NCBI GenBank assembly: GCA_020086605.1
Contig: JACBWW010000049.1
Span: forward strand, 5,248,316-5,312,315
Reading direction: 5' to 3'
DNA from: Lanius collurio
Taxonomy: Eukaryota > Chordata > Aves > Passeriformes > Laniidae
DNA length: 64,000 bases
Below are positions 24,001-36,894 of the stretch, one piece after another. Under the pieces are notes generated by a model. It ran no database searches. It had not been told where the DNA came from and was given only the letters and a program-made list of their open reading frames with translations. Every line of letters starts with the position of its first letter. The stretch's first letter is position 1. The translations under genes and the position numbers were made by a program.

Positions 24001-27000
24001 ACCCTTTCATGGATATGTCATGATTGGAAAGCTTCCCCAGGAAGTGGGAACCCTCAATCCTCAAGAAAATCACAAACAAATGGAATGTATCCCTTTGTAA
24101 TTTATTTTGAATAGAGATTAATGCATTTTTGCCATCTCAGCTGAATGTTAGACAACTGTCTTGTTAGACAAGTGGCTTCTATTCCTCTCAGAATAAAAGG
24201 TTTGAACCTCCCCAGCCATGCTGCAGCAGACAGCTCCTCATGGCAAGCAATGGACCAAAGAGGTACCAGCCCCCTCCATTTCTCCTATAGCTTCTGAGTT
24301 ATTGCTCAGATTGCTACCCAAAAATTGATTACTGCAGGACAAATAATAGATCAAGAAGGAGACAGCCTTACTCTGTGGTTTCATCTATTTTATGACAGAA
24401 AAAAATACAGCATCAGATTTTGTGTCTGAATAACCCCTAGCACCAGCACTGGCTCTTTCCCTGGGCTCAGGGATGGTAAATGAGCCAAGAAGAGTCTAAT
24501 CCTGCCCACGTTCAGGCACTAAGCAGCTTGCAGGTTTCATAGCTTTGGGGATTACTGCAAACCCAGCAGCCAAACTGGGTTTCTGAGACATTTCTGCACA
24601 GTCACAGAGGTCCCTCTGAGTTTGGCACCAGTGATTCTGTGGTTCTAATTTTTTTGCTTTCACAGCCAAAGTGACTGGTAGGCACAGAAGCCTTCTCTGA
24701 GGCATTTGAGTCTGTGCATTCCAGTTAGTTGTCAGCAGTCTTTTCCTCATCTATTTACAGGAGATGACTTAATCTTCGTGGCAGGGAAGGTCTAGATGAT
24801 GAATGTGTCTTAACTCTCTACACAGAGAAGCATGTAAATTTAGTTGGTACAATAGAATTAGCATAATTCATGAATTAGGTCAATTTCAATTACTTATGTA
24901 TAGAAAGTATATTTTCTCCTAACAAGATTAATCCAATTTCAAAATCCTATCACATCTCTTTTTTCCAAGAGACATCCACAAATGGGCCTTTGCTGTTATC
25001 AGATGTGTGAAGCAACATCACTGTATATTTTCACACCTAGTTGATTACTTAACCATCTGTTCTCTTCAACAACACAGGATACAAGATGGGAGGAAGAAAG
25101 GGGAAGAGAAATAAATGGAAATATCACTGTGATTGTTTTCTAACCTATCTCTTAATTTTTCATTTGAGCCATAAATCTCAGGGCAATTTTTATTACATTG
25201 GTATGTGTGTTAACACAAGGCCTATATATGTATATATATAAACAAACCTTTTATAACTTCCTCTTTTCTTTCTTTTTCCCCCCTGCTTTTTTTTAAAAAA
25301 CAGAATAATGGAAATGTATCACAACTTTCTTCATATCCTCTCTGGATGATAACATAATAGAAGTGGAGGGAGGAGAATTTTGTAGGCAGAACAGTATGTG
25401 CATTAGATAAAAACCGGTTATTTAGTAGCTCATACTTAAAAATATTCACACTTAATTTAACTCACTTCAGTCTCTAGAAAGATTGTGGGTGAGTTAATCT
25501 TTTGAGTTGATAAAATTGTTCATCTAGATGGACAGTTTAGAAATTGACTTAAAAAATTCAGTTACCTTTGTTTTAATGTGTCCTCTTTGGCCTAAATTTA
25601 TTTTTCAGGCATCATTAAAAAAAAAAAAGAGCCCTGGACAGATTTTATATATTGGGTTGAATTACACATTTTAAGTTATAGATCTTTCAATTATTAAAAA
25701 GCCAAACCAAGTAACCTTACAATATTTTTTTCATTGACATTTTCACTCAAATACAAAACCAGACTTCCTTCATTTTGATAACTTTTTCAAGAACAAGTAT
25801 CTTGCTATCCCCTACTATGTTATTTTTCTTTATAATTATTGATTCAGGTGGCATAGAGAATTATGAAAAAAACTGCCAACATAAGAAATTTAGAAATATC
25901 ACAAAGGACTCTGTAATCACAGAGTCTCACGAAACATGCTTAACACACAGGTGATACAACATCCTTTGAAACAGGCATTGTGCACATATACACATACATT
26001 TATATATATACACACACATATATATGTATATATGCACATGTATATGGAACACAATCACCAACTTCATAAATAGCCATTAGAGACTCTCCAAACCAAAATT
26101 AGAAGTTTTTCTCTTTGTCTTGGCCAGCCAAGGTAACAAATAGAATTAGAGAAAAAAACATGGAAGCCACATGCTAATCATACAGAGAAATTCCTTACAG
26201 GAATAAGTTGTCCTGTGCTAAAAGACTGACAAAAACTAGGGATAGCTGAGGTTGAGGCAAACCTAAATTAACTGGTTTTTGGCCCTTACCTAAATAATCA
26301 GATGCCTGACTCTTGCAACTTTGGCCCAGTAAAACCTCATCAAACGCTCCAGCAAGTTGGGATAATGTAAATGGTGTCTCTGGCTTGAGTGACTGGGAAG
26401 TCATAACAGCAGTGCCCTGTGAGCTGCCTGGGGCTTTAGGATGCTCAAAGCTCTGTGGATGTTCAGAAACAGCAATTTTAATGTAAGAGAAAGTGCTTTC
26501 TTGGTGCCTTTTTGTTCACAGCTGTTTTCTGTCCACATAAAAAGAAAGGAGTGGGTAGGAGGTTTCTCTTTACCTGCCAGATACTGAACAAATAACATGA
26601 GGAAATCGAGGGAGACTTTAGTTGTGACTGTAGGGGCAAGATGGGTGGGAACTGCAGTGGGGAAGCTGGGAAGTATAAGAGATTTCTGGAAATAAAAACT
26701 ATAATGGAGTGTTACTTACAACCCATGAAGTAACTGCATTATTGAAAGCAATCATAAAGTCAAAGCCGTATCTTGAGGGAACAGGTGGATGGGAGGGAGT
26801 TGTGCACAAACCCTGTTCCTATCTTATCTTTCCCCTTTAGGCACATTGATGGTTCTTTGCCTAAACAGTGAAATAATCTAATTCTTAGGCAGTAAATCCT
26901 ATGTTTTGTGTTTCCTTGAAAATGCACCGCAGAGAAATTCTAGACAGAAACATCTCTATGTTTTTGGTAAATTTTGGATCTTTCATGGAATGGACTAACA

Positions 27001-27152
27001 AGGTTGATGTCAGTGGGTCTGAGTAGACAAATCTATATTGGGGGAGGGGAACAGCTGTGCCCTCAACATTGTGGGACCAGGTCTTTGTGTGGAGGAGTGT
27101 ACGATGGGGCCCTCTGCTCACAGTCCACAGAAAGGAAGAGGAGTAGAAGCAC
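24001..27152. other. Unique AT-rich sequence with small microsatellites
   Basis: Contains an AT/GT tract near 25223-25240 and a longer (TA/CA) tract at 25984-26046. Frames at 24496-24750, 25222-25449 and 26195-26598 show no recognisable protein. Confidence 0.5.
25984..26046 (+). repeat. Imperfect (TA)n/(CA)n microsatellite
   Basis: About 60 bp of alternating purine-pyrimidine sequence with ATATATACACACACATATAT at its centre, interrupted by ACAT and GCACATG. Likely length-polymorphic. Confidence 0.8.
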
Positions 27153-27505
27153 TGAATCATAGAACTTTTTAGGTTGGAAAACATCACCGAGTCCAGCTGC
27201 AAATGTAACACTGCTAAGTCCAACACTAAGCCACGTCCCCAAGTGCCACATCTACACATCTTTCAAATGCCTCCAGGGATGGTGACTCCACCACTTCCCT
27301 GGGCAGCCTGTTCTAATGCCTGACCACCCTTTTGGTAAAAAATTCTTTCTGAATATCCAATGTAAACCTCTCCTGGTGCAACTTGTGTTCATTTCCTCTT
27401 GCACTTGTTACTTGGGGAAAAAGACTGACTCCCACCTCACTACACTCTATTTTCAGGTAGCTGTAAAGAGTGATAACGTCTCCCCTTTTTCCAGCATACT
27501 GGAAA
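27153..27505 (-). mobile_element. CR1 LINE, 3' end fragment
   Basis: Opens on the plus strand with TGAATCATAGAACTTTTTAG and GTTGGAAAACATCACCGAGT, then AAGTGCCACATCTACACATC, CTCCAGGGATGGTGACTCCA, CCACTTCCCTGGGCAGCCTG and ACTTGTTACTTGGGGAAAAA. This is the antisense 3' region of a CR1 subfamily different from the ones at 6.5 and 48.7 kb. About 350 bp remain. The 124-codon minus frame starting at 27259 overlaps it and is not a host gene. Confidence 0.92.
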
Positions 27506-30500
27506 TAAATGCACTTTTCTTCAGCTCAAGCTATTAAACTGTATCTTCCACATATTTTGAACTGGAAGCTCGATTTTAGTTTCAGCTTGGTGGATTAGAT
27601 GAATTTGGTTAGTGAGTTTACTTACCAACCCTGCCTGCACTTGCTTTGCATTCCTCCAGGTATAATCTTGAAAAATAATGCTTCCAAGAGTAATGGTTGG
27701 GTTTTGCTTTCCAGAAAAACCCTGCCACAAGTCTGTGGTTTAAAGCCATGAGTTAGGTTTGCAGTCCATCATATTTCAGATCAATACACTACAGAGAGCT
27801 ACAGATCCTGTACAAAGACAGATTGCACTTTCAAGGGAATTTCATGCCATTTTAAAATGGAATTAAGCAAGATGGAAATGCTAAAAATACATGAAAAATA
27901 AAGTTTAAGCCACTAAAGGAAAACCATGTGTGTTATTCTGCATATTAAAAGATAACAAGCTGCCGCAAAATAAATATTCCCTGCTAATGAGCTAATATTT
28001 AATCAGCACAGCTCTGTTCTGAAAAAAAAAGCTTCTGCTGGCCACTTTTTGTTGGTGGTCCTTTAAAAAGATAGAGAGAAAACTCAAGCAGGCTGTATTT
28101 AAGTTATCCTTTTTTTTTTTTATTATATGCAGTGTAGCAGGAGCAGACTAGTGCTTCTCATAATTTTATTTATGACCCTAAGCCCTCAATCTCAGAGAAA
28201 ATGGAGGTCACGCTGCTTCTTATACATGTTGTCATGCAGATATGTAGGCTTTCAAATGAGGTGTTTACTTCTAAACCTCAAGGTAACATACATTTTTTAA
28301 TGACTTCCACTTTGGTTTGGTTTTTTTATTTTTGGACTCCACAATTGGGACTGCTGCTACTTCTCCACCTCATCGAATACAGAAAGACTCTGTCTGCTGA
28401 ATCCCATGAGATGTTAATGTGCTGGGGCTGGGCAGAGTTATCTATATCTTTGCACCCTAGGGCCCAGACTCCAGCAGATTTCTGCAGAGGGAGCATAGCA
28501 ATGGAAGAGGGACAACCAAACACACATTGGTGAGAAGAGAGAAGATTCTTCTGAAGACCTGGATAATGAGTGATAAAAGCTGGCACAGTGGTAGGCTGAA
28601 TTTTGATAAATTGCCTTCCACTTCTGCACCTAGGTTTTCCCCACCTGTTCAAGTTTAAAATCAATCTTTCCAATGAACTTTTGAATAGCCAGAAAATGTT
28701 TAATTCCCTATTTACAGCTGTGACTGGTGTATGAAAGAGTATTTCAAGCTGTGCAAAATATCACCACCTGGATAAAATTTACCTGACACCCTCCCTGTGC
28801 ATACACTTTTTTCCCCAGCAGGCCAAAAATATAATGCTTCTTCCCTTACTCTCAGTGGATTTTGCTCATCCCGTAGTATTTCATCGAGGATGAAAGGGCT
28901 CTGGCATGTTATTTAACCTTTGAATAACATGCTAGAGACTAAATTAAGAATGTCCTCTAAAGCACAGTTGCCATTTACTGCATAGAGTCAGAGATACAGT
29001 GGGAGTGCACAAAAATTATTGATCCTCCACATGTGTTCTTGACTCAACAACTTCATCACTCTGGATGTTGCCTTTGAGGTGGAATAGGGTTCTCTGTGAC
29101 AGTACAGGACATTTGCTTCCTGCTGCTTTTGTATCTCATCCTTCTTCCTGGGCAGCCTTCCTTCCTCCTAGCACAGAAAGTCTTCCTAGTTTAAATTTCT
29201 TAAAAGCAAATCCTTGCTTATTTTTGGAGCCTTTTTTTTCACTCTTCTGTGAACTACTGGAAAATGGGTATCTTCTGGCTCCAGCCATCTTCCTTTGAAA
29301 ACCAATTATTTGATCCAGAGTACAGCTGTTGAGTTTTATGATATCCCATTGTATCCAGACATGGAGAAACATTAAATTTTGCCTTGTCAGAAAATGGTAA
29401 ATTCAAGATGCCCAGAAAGGAGTCTAGTGATACAGAAGTTTTTGTACCAGTGTCTTCTCATTAGCATTTCAATTTCTTTGATTTTACCTGGACAAATTAA
29501 TGAAACTCTTACACCAGCCAAAGACAAAAAGAAGTTATAGGATTAAAAGGTGACATATTTGTTATTGGAGGTAAAGTAGGTTTACATTCCTTCCCCTCTC
29601 TAGAAGAATTTTTGCACCCTTTACTAAAGCTGTCTCTCACTGGAACTAACCATGTTCAGATGTCACTGGAACCAACCATGTTCAGGTGTAGGAAGTAAGT
29701 AGAGAGGTTCAAAGTTGTTCTGGAGGATGCTTGTTCCCTTCAGGGTTGTTTTTGGTGTTTTCAGCTAGAGACTACAGATTGTAACTGTACTGAGTAGAAC
29801 TTCCTGGACATGGAAGATCAGATTTTTTTAAGGGCAATATCAAGCCTGTTTACGACAGAGGATGTGCAAGGACTGAAAGCAGTGGTAGCCATTTGAGATG
29901 CTCTGAGAGCCTTCCTGACCTCCAGCTGGTGCTCTAGAAGAACATGGTCCTCCTTGGAGGGATGTAGTGTCTGCTGGCTTTCGCTGAAATCCCTGCACGT
30001 TTCCTCATAAAACAGCAATAGATGGATGTTTCTGCTTGCATAACTGAAGCCTGTCTTAGGTGTCTTCTTTTATGATCTGAAATGTTCCCTAGGCCCCAAT
30101 TAGACTGCATTAAGTAGATTTACATCAACTATAATGGAGCTTAGATACTCAGCTCATATAATGACAGCTGCAGATAGACAATTATGTGTCAAATCTTACA
30201 CCAAATCCAACCCCATATCAGTCATCACTAGGAGTGAAAGAAAGAAGTCAGCTACAGTCAGGGCAGGGCTGTACAAATACTCTTTCAGTCTTTTCTCTTT
30301 GATCTGTTGCACATATTTTTCAGTTTGGTGAGTTAATTGTCCTCTCTTTTACTCCAACAGAGCCTGGCTTTTAAAAAATTTAAAAACCTTGCAGTCTTTT
30401 TTTTGAGGAGCTCCTTAAAGAAGAATGCCTACACTGTTGAACTCAACATCAAGTCTACTGTATATGTAAAATGTGTGTGTGCAATGGAGCTATGACTGGT

Positions 30501-32382
30501 GCTCAGCTTCCCAGGAGCCTGACTTCCATGAGTACATCAGGCAGATGTCATTTCAAAGAGAAAAGGCTGGGATTGAGATATTTTCTGCACAGAGACCCTG
30601 TCTTGGGAGCGGTGGGGTCTTTGGCTCTTCTGGCTGACATTGGCTTTTGGATCCTCTCTGGTTCGTTCCATTAGCCAGAGTTCCAGCTTTCTGACTGATC
30701 CCAGTTCTTCTCACAGCCACCAGTTTGTGCAGTAGTGAGGCTGAGTAAGAGCACAGATTTTCAGGAAATAGCTCTTCACACTGCCACTTGGTATCCAGGT
30801 AAAAATATCCTTACAGCCTTTAGAGTCTCATATAGACCTGGATGTTTTATCTCTTTTCCCCCTTTCTCTTCCATCTACTGACTGAGATTTGCTGTGTAAT
30901 ATTGCTTGTAATTTTCCTAGCTTATTTTCAAGTCTGCACTTTTTTTTTCATTCATGGGAGGTTGTCTGGTCACAAGTTCTCTAGCTCTTTGACAGATGAT
31001 AATCTTAATGTGTTACATTGATTCATAAACTGTATTACCTCTCAAATGCATGTTGGTTGAGCAAGACTTCTTGCTAAGCAGGGTACAACTCAGCTCAAGT
31101 GGTGGGGTTAGAATGGGACTCTTCAAATGTAACTACTACAGAGACAAAAACCAGGGTGCCAGATAGGATTGAAGACCACCTAGCACAAAACCAGCTAGTC
31201 TATTTAAATAAAATGTACCCACTTTGGTGCTTAAGTAGGTGTAAACTCCCCGACTCGATTGCTGTTACTGTTAATACTAACACAGCCCCTATTACGGGCT
31301 TGTTACCCTGTTATGGACTAGCCAAGGAAGCAGACAGACTGTCCTGCTTGATACATCACCTAGAGAGAGACTGAAGAGCAACAAGCTACAGAAGTTCACC
31401 CCACACATGTGAGGAAGAGTAAGAGAAAGCAGGTAGGATTCCCCTCATAATGGTACTCACAGCCCTAGGCAAGCTCCATTCAGACTTCAGAGGATTAATC
31501 TCAGCACTTGTGTTGGTGTCAGAGATCAATAATGCTTGGACTTTTATTTATGATCTCTTTACTGAAAAGCCCTGTGTCTCAGCTCACGTTGTTCTGATTT
31601 CTGTTCTCTTGTTCCTGTGAACTTCAGTTTAGAAGTGCAGATAGGCAATATGCTCTAGAGAAATGACATACCTTGAAACTCAGGATATTTAGGTGCTGAT
31701 TCTAAGCAGTAGTACCCTATTGGTTTTTTCCTTTAAGTTTGTTTATTGCAGTTGATCCATGGGGAACTGATCTAAATTGCCTGTAAGCAAGAAAAGAATA
31801 TGTTGGAATGCGTACAAAAATGATTACATGTGTGTGGAATGTTTTGCAGCCAAATAAATTCCCTGATGCAGCTGAAGGGGTGACAGGCATGCCCCAGGCC
31901 CAAGAGTAAGTGCTATGGTGGAAGGAAAGTCCTTTAGGCAGTACTGCTGCAGCACCTTCTGTGTTTTAAACAATTCAGAAATTCTTTATTCAGGCACAGT
32001 GAGTGGTAAATATGAGAGATCAAAATATTACTTTTTTTAATAAATACAGTTTGCATCCAAAGCAACTGCAGTACCTGTTTGCTAACCAGCTACAAGCTGT
32101 GTTTTGGGATTTGACACACGTCTGCCTGCCAACATCTGTACTGTTACCATAACATCCTTGCCATGTTTGGACCTATTCTGACTGACAAATTGCTTTCTGA
32201 AGTAGATGTTATAGTGTTTCTGTCCTTAAATTAAGATTGGGGCAATTAACTTGCAGGTCACTTGTTCTTAATTTGATAATACAAATATTCTAATATTTGT
32301 TTAGTGTTACTCATCTAAGAACAAATCTGCTAGAGCAATTATGACTCCTCTATAAGTTTTTTCATACAGTTTTTATGTTTGC
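27506..32382. other. Unique sequence, no supported gene
   Basis: Frames such as 28201-28533 (plus), 28326-28673 (minus) and 31099-31374 (plus) have no recognisable domain. The block 27930-28020 has homeodomain-like TAAT cores and may be conserved noncoding DNA. A 26-bp tandem duplication lies at 29637-29688. Nothing else was recognised. Confidence 0.5.
29637..29688 (+). repeat. Two-unit 26-bp tandem duplication
   Basis: The unit beginning TCACTGGAACTAACCATGTT occurs twice in direct succession with two differences (ACTAACC/ACCAACC and CAGATG/CAGGTG), that is 24 of 26 positions identical. It is probably a slippage-type local duplication. Confidence 0.9.
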
Positions 32383-32932
32383 TGGTTTTGGCTGGGGTAG
32401 AGTTAATTTTCTTCACAGTAGCTGGTATGGGGCTATGGGTTGGATTTGTGCTGCAACCACTATTGGTAAGTGAGGGATGTTTTTGTTACTACTAAGCAGG
32501 GCTTACACACAGTCAAGGCCTTTTCTGCTCCTCACCCCAACCTGCCAGCAAGGTGGCTGGGAGTGCACAAGGATTTGGGAAGGGACACAGACAAGACAGC
32601 TGGCCTCAACTGACCTAAGGGACATCCAGACCATGTCATGTGATTCTAAGAATGGAAAGCTGCGGAAAGAAGTAGAAGGAGGAGATTATTCAAGTGATGG
32701 TGTTTGTCTTCCCAAGTCACTGTTATACATGATGGACTCCTGCTTTCCTTGTGATATGTGAATACCTGCCATGAATTCCTTGTTTTTCTTTGCTCTGCTC
32801 TATCTATTAATTTGTCTTTATCTCAACCATGAGTTTTCTCACTCATACCTTTCTGATTATCTCCTCAGTCCCACAAGGGCAGGAGTGGAGTGAGACTGAG
32901 TTGCCATCTGGGGTTAAACCAGGACTGTTTGC
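32376..32932. repeat. Putative target-site duplication of the solo LTR
   Basis: The direct repeat TGTTTGC occurs at 32376-32382 and 32926-32932, bracketing the LTR. It supports homologous recombination between two LTRs of a once complete provirus, leaving one LTR. The exact duplicated length (5 to 7 bp) cannot be fixed because the LTR ends are mutated. Confidence 0.75.
32383..32925 (+). mobile_element. Solo ERV-L-type LTR, near full length
   Basis: The element begins TGGTTTTGGCTGGGGTAGAG, TTAATTTTCTTCACAGTAGC, passes through AGTCAAGGCCTTTTCTGCTC, TGACCTAAGGGACATCCAGA, AGTGATGGTGTTTGTCTTCC, TGTCTTTATCTCAACCATGA and ends GGGGTTAAACCAGGAC. This is the full order of a widespread avian ERV-L-type LTR, also present as a truncated copy at 17.5-18.0 kb. 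The usual TATATAAAG promoter motif is lost (GATTCTAAGAATGG lies in its place). No pol or gag follows on either side. The sequence TGTTTGC lies directly on both sides (32376-32382 and 32926-32932). ERV-L integrations normally duplicate 5 bp, so the true duplication may be TTTGC with two extra matching bases. The 94-codon frame inside is not a gene. Confidence 0.92.
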
Positions 32933-35900
32933 ATATTATTTGTAGCTATATGATGAAAAAAGAAGGCAGGCAGTAGTTGCTGAATATGAAATGTGTCCTG
33001 AAGCCATCTGGGAAAAAAAAAAAAGGACTAGACACTATCCAAACACATTTGATGTGACAGAGGAGGTTGCTGACAGAGGCTGTACCAACCCTATTCAAGG
33101 CTTTGTACTTTAGAGATGCTGCATGAAAAACTCTTGACTTTGCAAAGAACAGGAACAGCTCCTTGGTCTCAAGGTATGCTCTGTTGTTAGATGGTTTTCA
33201 GCTACTTTAATTAAGATATCTGCGAAGGAATGCTTTAAAAAGCATGTTGGTGAACAGCATGTTTATTTACAACATACTTAAATAGAGGAGGCACAGTTCA
33301 TTTGAGTGTCATTGCAAAGTGGCATTCTGTAAAGCCTTCTGTGAGCCAAGATTGTTTACTCATTTATCCAAAAGCACAGGCAAAATCCAGGCTGTGTAAA
33401 ACAGGCAGAACTGAATTTTCTTTGGTTACAGTGTAAAGCAACTTTTATCTCAGGTGAGTGTCCAGCTCCAAGGTTTATATAAAAGAATTGTTCAGCTATC
33501 ATTGCAATATCCACTGGATGACAAGCTGGTTGCTCTGGTAACTCATTATTTAATGTCTCAATGGTGATATAAATAGCAACACAGCATATCTTAGTTGACA
33601 TGCATTATCATAATAAGTGATGTAAGAGATGTTACCAAATTCAGTTTTGAGATTTCTGCAAAGCACAATATGTTCATACTTGTGTGTGTGCGAGAGAGAG
33701 AAAGGGCTCAAAGCCCTTTTGTTAATAATGCAGTCCCAATGCAAAGGCTGTGTAGAAATATTATTTTATTCAGGTAACACTTTGAAATGTCATCAGAAGA
33801 AATATCTTTTGTACAACACCACAAGAAATTAAAATTAAGAAAAAAAAAGAAGAAGAAAAGAAAAAAACCTCTACTTCCCTAAAGTGATGGAAGCTGTTCT
33901 GTTAGAAGTCCCGGAAACACTTCTCTCCAAGACAGCCTGGCTTTCAAGGAAAACAAGTAGTCCAAAAGTTACATTTAAAAACTAAAACATAAGGAGTAAA
34001 ATAGATAAGTAGTAGAAATGAGAACTTGAGTTCCCATTTAGCTTAGTTTGGTGCAGACCTGGGTACAAAAGCAAGGAAGAGAAAGAGTAATTATAATAAT
34101 AAAATGTGCTCACCTCTCAGGATGGGTGCATGCCATGATAAATGATTTCAATCTATAACCCTTCTAGTTCTCAGTAAACTTATTCTTTCCGAACAAATCA
34201 ACCACCACAGAAGTGAACTTCCTGAAGTTCTCTGAATCTGTGATGAGAGTCCCAAAAAAGGCTCTGAACAAAAGCCTCACTACTACATAAGCCCAGAGAG
34301 TTCAGTCTAGTACTGGAATTATTAGAAGTTATCATGACAAAGTTTGTAGTCAGTTAATATTAAGATATTAACAATAAACAAAACATTAAACATGAAACAT
34401 TATACAAAGTTAAAAGAGAACTGGTTAGACAAAAATACCCTAAAGGCATCCTTCATATAAATAGTTTACAAATAATATCACTCTTACTGAGGAGTTAGCA
34501 CAGTTAATGGGTGTCCCTACTCTGTACAGTCCATTCACTGAATAGTGGTGAGAGGTAGTAGCAGCAGTAAATTAGAGAGACCTGAAGATGCAGGTACTTC
34601 CCAGGGCACCTCTCTGTGTAACTGCTCCGCACTGGTGTCCGAGGTGCACCTGAGGGGGCTTTTCATAACTCAGCACTGAGATCAGCCTGGAGTCCAGTAG
34701 TGGCCAGCATGTCTTGGAACTACCCACTTTACTAGGTGTGTCTTGTAAGTTGTGCTAAACTTACCATAATTAGACTCACACTGTTCTCCAAATCAGTTAA
34801 TTTGAAATTCATTGTTTTAGCTACACAAGCTCTGGTCATATAAATTATATCAGTGAAACCTTTTATACAGTGACACAATCCCAGTAACCAAAACAACTTG
34901 TGGCTATGTTATTGCTTTCCTAGCTGAGTTGCATCCATAGATTTGAGGTGTCCAGCTTGTCCGTGACTCTTTCATGAGTAAAAACAGTTCTGAGACGAAA
35001 AAAGTGCTTAAGTTCACTCTTCTCATTTTTTTGGGAATGTTAAAAAGTAATCACAGAAAAGTCAGCCTATTCTTTCAGCTGCAAGGGAAGGAATGCTTTG
35101 GTTTGCAAATATACCTCTTCCCACTGTCTTTTGTTCCTCAAAATGTTCACACTTATAAAAATAAAAATGATTTTATAGGTGCAGTGTTTCTTGATGACAT
35201 TTTTATGCAGCAAATCTTTCCTATGAGTCCTTTCATGTGAATGTTGTGTGAACATTAAACAGCACAAAGGTAACTCATTTAACTGGAGCTTCTTTATTTC
35301 CTCTTTTAGCTAGAAACAAGCTAGAAAATCAGCAACATGTTTCTAACTAGCAGGAAGAAAAGGCAAAGCTGGTCAGCCAATTGCAGCTCTATATTTACTT
35401 TTCCTTCCTCAAGCACTAGAGAATCAAATGAAAGAAAACATAGAAAATGCAATGGGAAGAGTGGGTAGCTGACTTCTAAGCCATATTCTGAGGATGAAGG
35501 CAGAAGGGAGAGTGAAATGAGAGGATGCAGGCAGAAATCTGAGCATACTTGAGAAGACACTACACGCCGTGCACAATCTGTCCCCTCTCAGTGCAGCAGA
35601 CTGTCGTTCACTCAGTGTGGGCCAGATTCTTTTTTGTATAGAAACCTATTCCACCCCTTTAAAAATGGGCTCCATATAAATAATTTCTAGGTCCAGGAGG
35701 TATTATTTGACAAACTTCTATAGTACTTTCCTTGCTATCCACATTCATTCCTAAGAGGATGGATTGCATTGCTGTTTGAACTCACAGTTCAGCACATGAA
35801 TGGCATTTTTTGAAATAAACACAGAATTCGCTTGTTACAGCAATTCTCTTTGCTCCTCATTTCACATAGCAACTTGTATATCCATTAGTGGTAAGATGTT

Positions 35901-36894
35901 CCAAGGGAAAATGTTGTAATTGCACATATTTAAAGGGTACATCATTTACCTTTATTACAATTCTAGTTGCAGCTGCAGTCTCAAAAATTATCCCAGTGTG
36001 CACCATGCTGGTGCAATTAGGAGAAACTGGTCCTTTGTCTCTATAATCCTTCTCTGGATGAGAAATAAGAACACTGATAGAGCAGAGAAACCATTGTACT
36101 GTATTATAACTCAGTAAGTCAGCCCAGCCCCATGACAGTTCCTGGAGAAGTAAAACAGACTTAGAGAATAGTTTGGGAAGGGAAACCAAGTTAGAGTGTT
36201 TGCAGTAAATATGAGAGCTGATGTGTGGGTGTTGCAGTTACAAAACCTGTTATATGCTAATATGATTAATGTGCATAACGCCCAAACATAATTATCAGAG
36301 TTAACCCCTGTGTACCTGCTGTATTTAAAATTAAAATGAAGTTATGTTATTTGCACTTTCAGAACAGTAGATCTATATTACACTTGAACATTTCATAATT
36401 TAGCTTATTTTTGCTGACTGAACACACTGTGCCAGACCACACTTCTTTCATTTGAGCAGTGATTGACATGCTTCTTTAACCTCATGAATCTTGAATTCAA
36501 ATGAACTATCTTAACTGCAATTTAATTTAAAAGTATGTGATATAATGGAGGTATTCCTTAGCCAGGGAATGAAGGATATAATAGGAGACAGTTTGATACA
36601 TTGTGCTGTATGAAACAGATGTTTAGCAACAATTTTTCAACACAATTTAATTCTGAAGTGAATTCTTAATAAGTGGACATGAGACACCCACTACAACCAA
36701 GTAAATGAACATCTTCCAGTCTAGAGCTGTCTTTAGGCTCATGGTGTTAATTAGTTTGTCTATACTAACTTCATTCTTTGCTCCAAGAGAAAACAATATT
36801 ATTTTCTGGACCTCTTTTTGCAGAACTGTTTGCACCCTTTATGGTTAATGAGTTGGCTTTGCCCTCTCTGAATAGCATGTAGGGCAGCCCTCAT
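32933..36894. other. Unique sequence, no supported gene
   Basis: An A-rich tract lies at 33838-33868. Frames at 33356-33832, 34974-35560 and 35857-36189 show no known protein. A somewhat GC-richer block at 34560-34720 was read in six frames without recognising anything. Confidence 0.5.

Noticed and set aside
17479..32925. The two same-strand ERV-L-type LTRs as the ends of one provirus
   Set aside because: The intervening 14.4 kb holds CR1 copies and unique sequence but no gag, pol or primer-binding site, the LTRs differ strongly, and the right one has its own flanking direct repeat.
33740..34730. A minus-strand 3' UTR ending at an AATAAA-like signal near 33764
   Set aside because: The only evidence is a common hexamer in AT-rich DNA; no upstream coding exon could be found.
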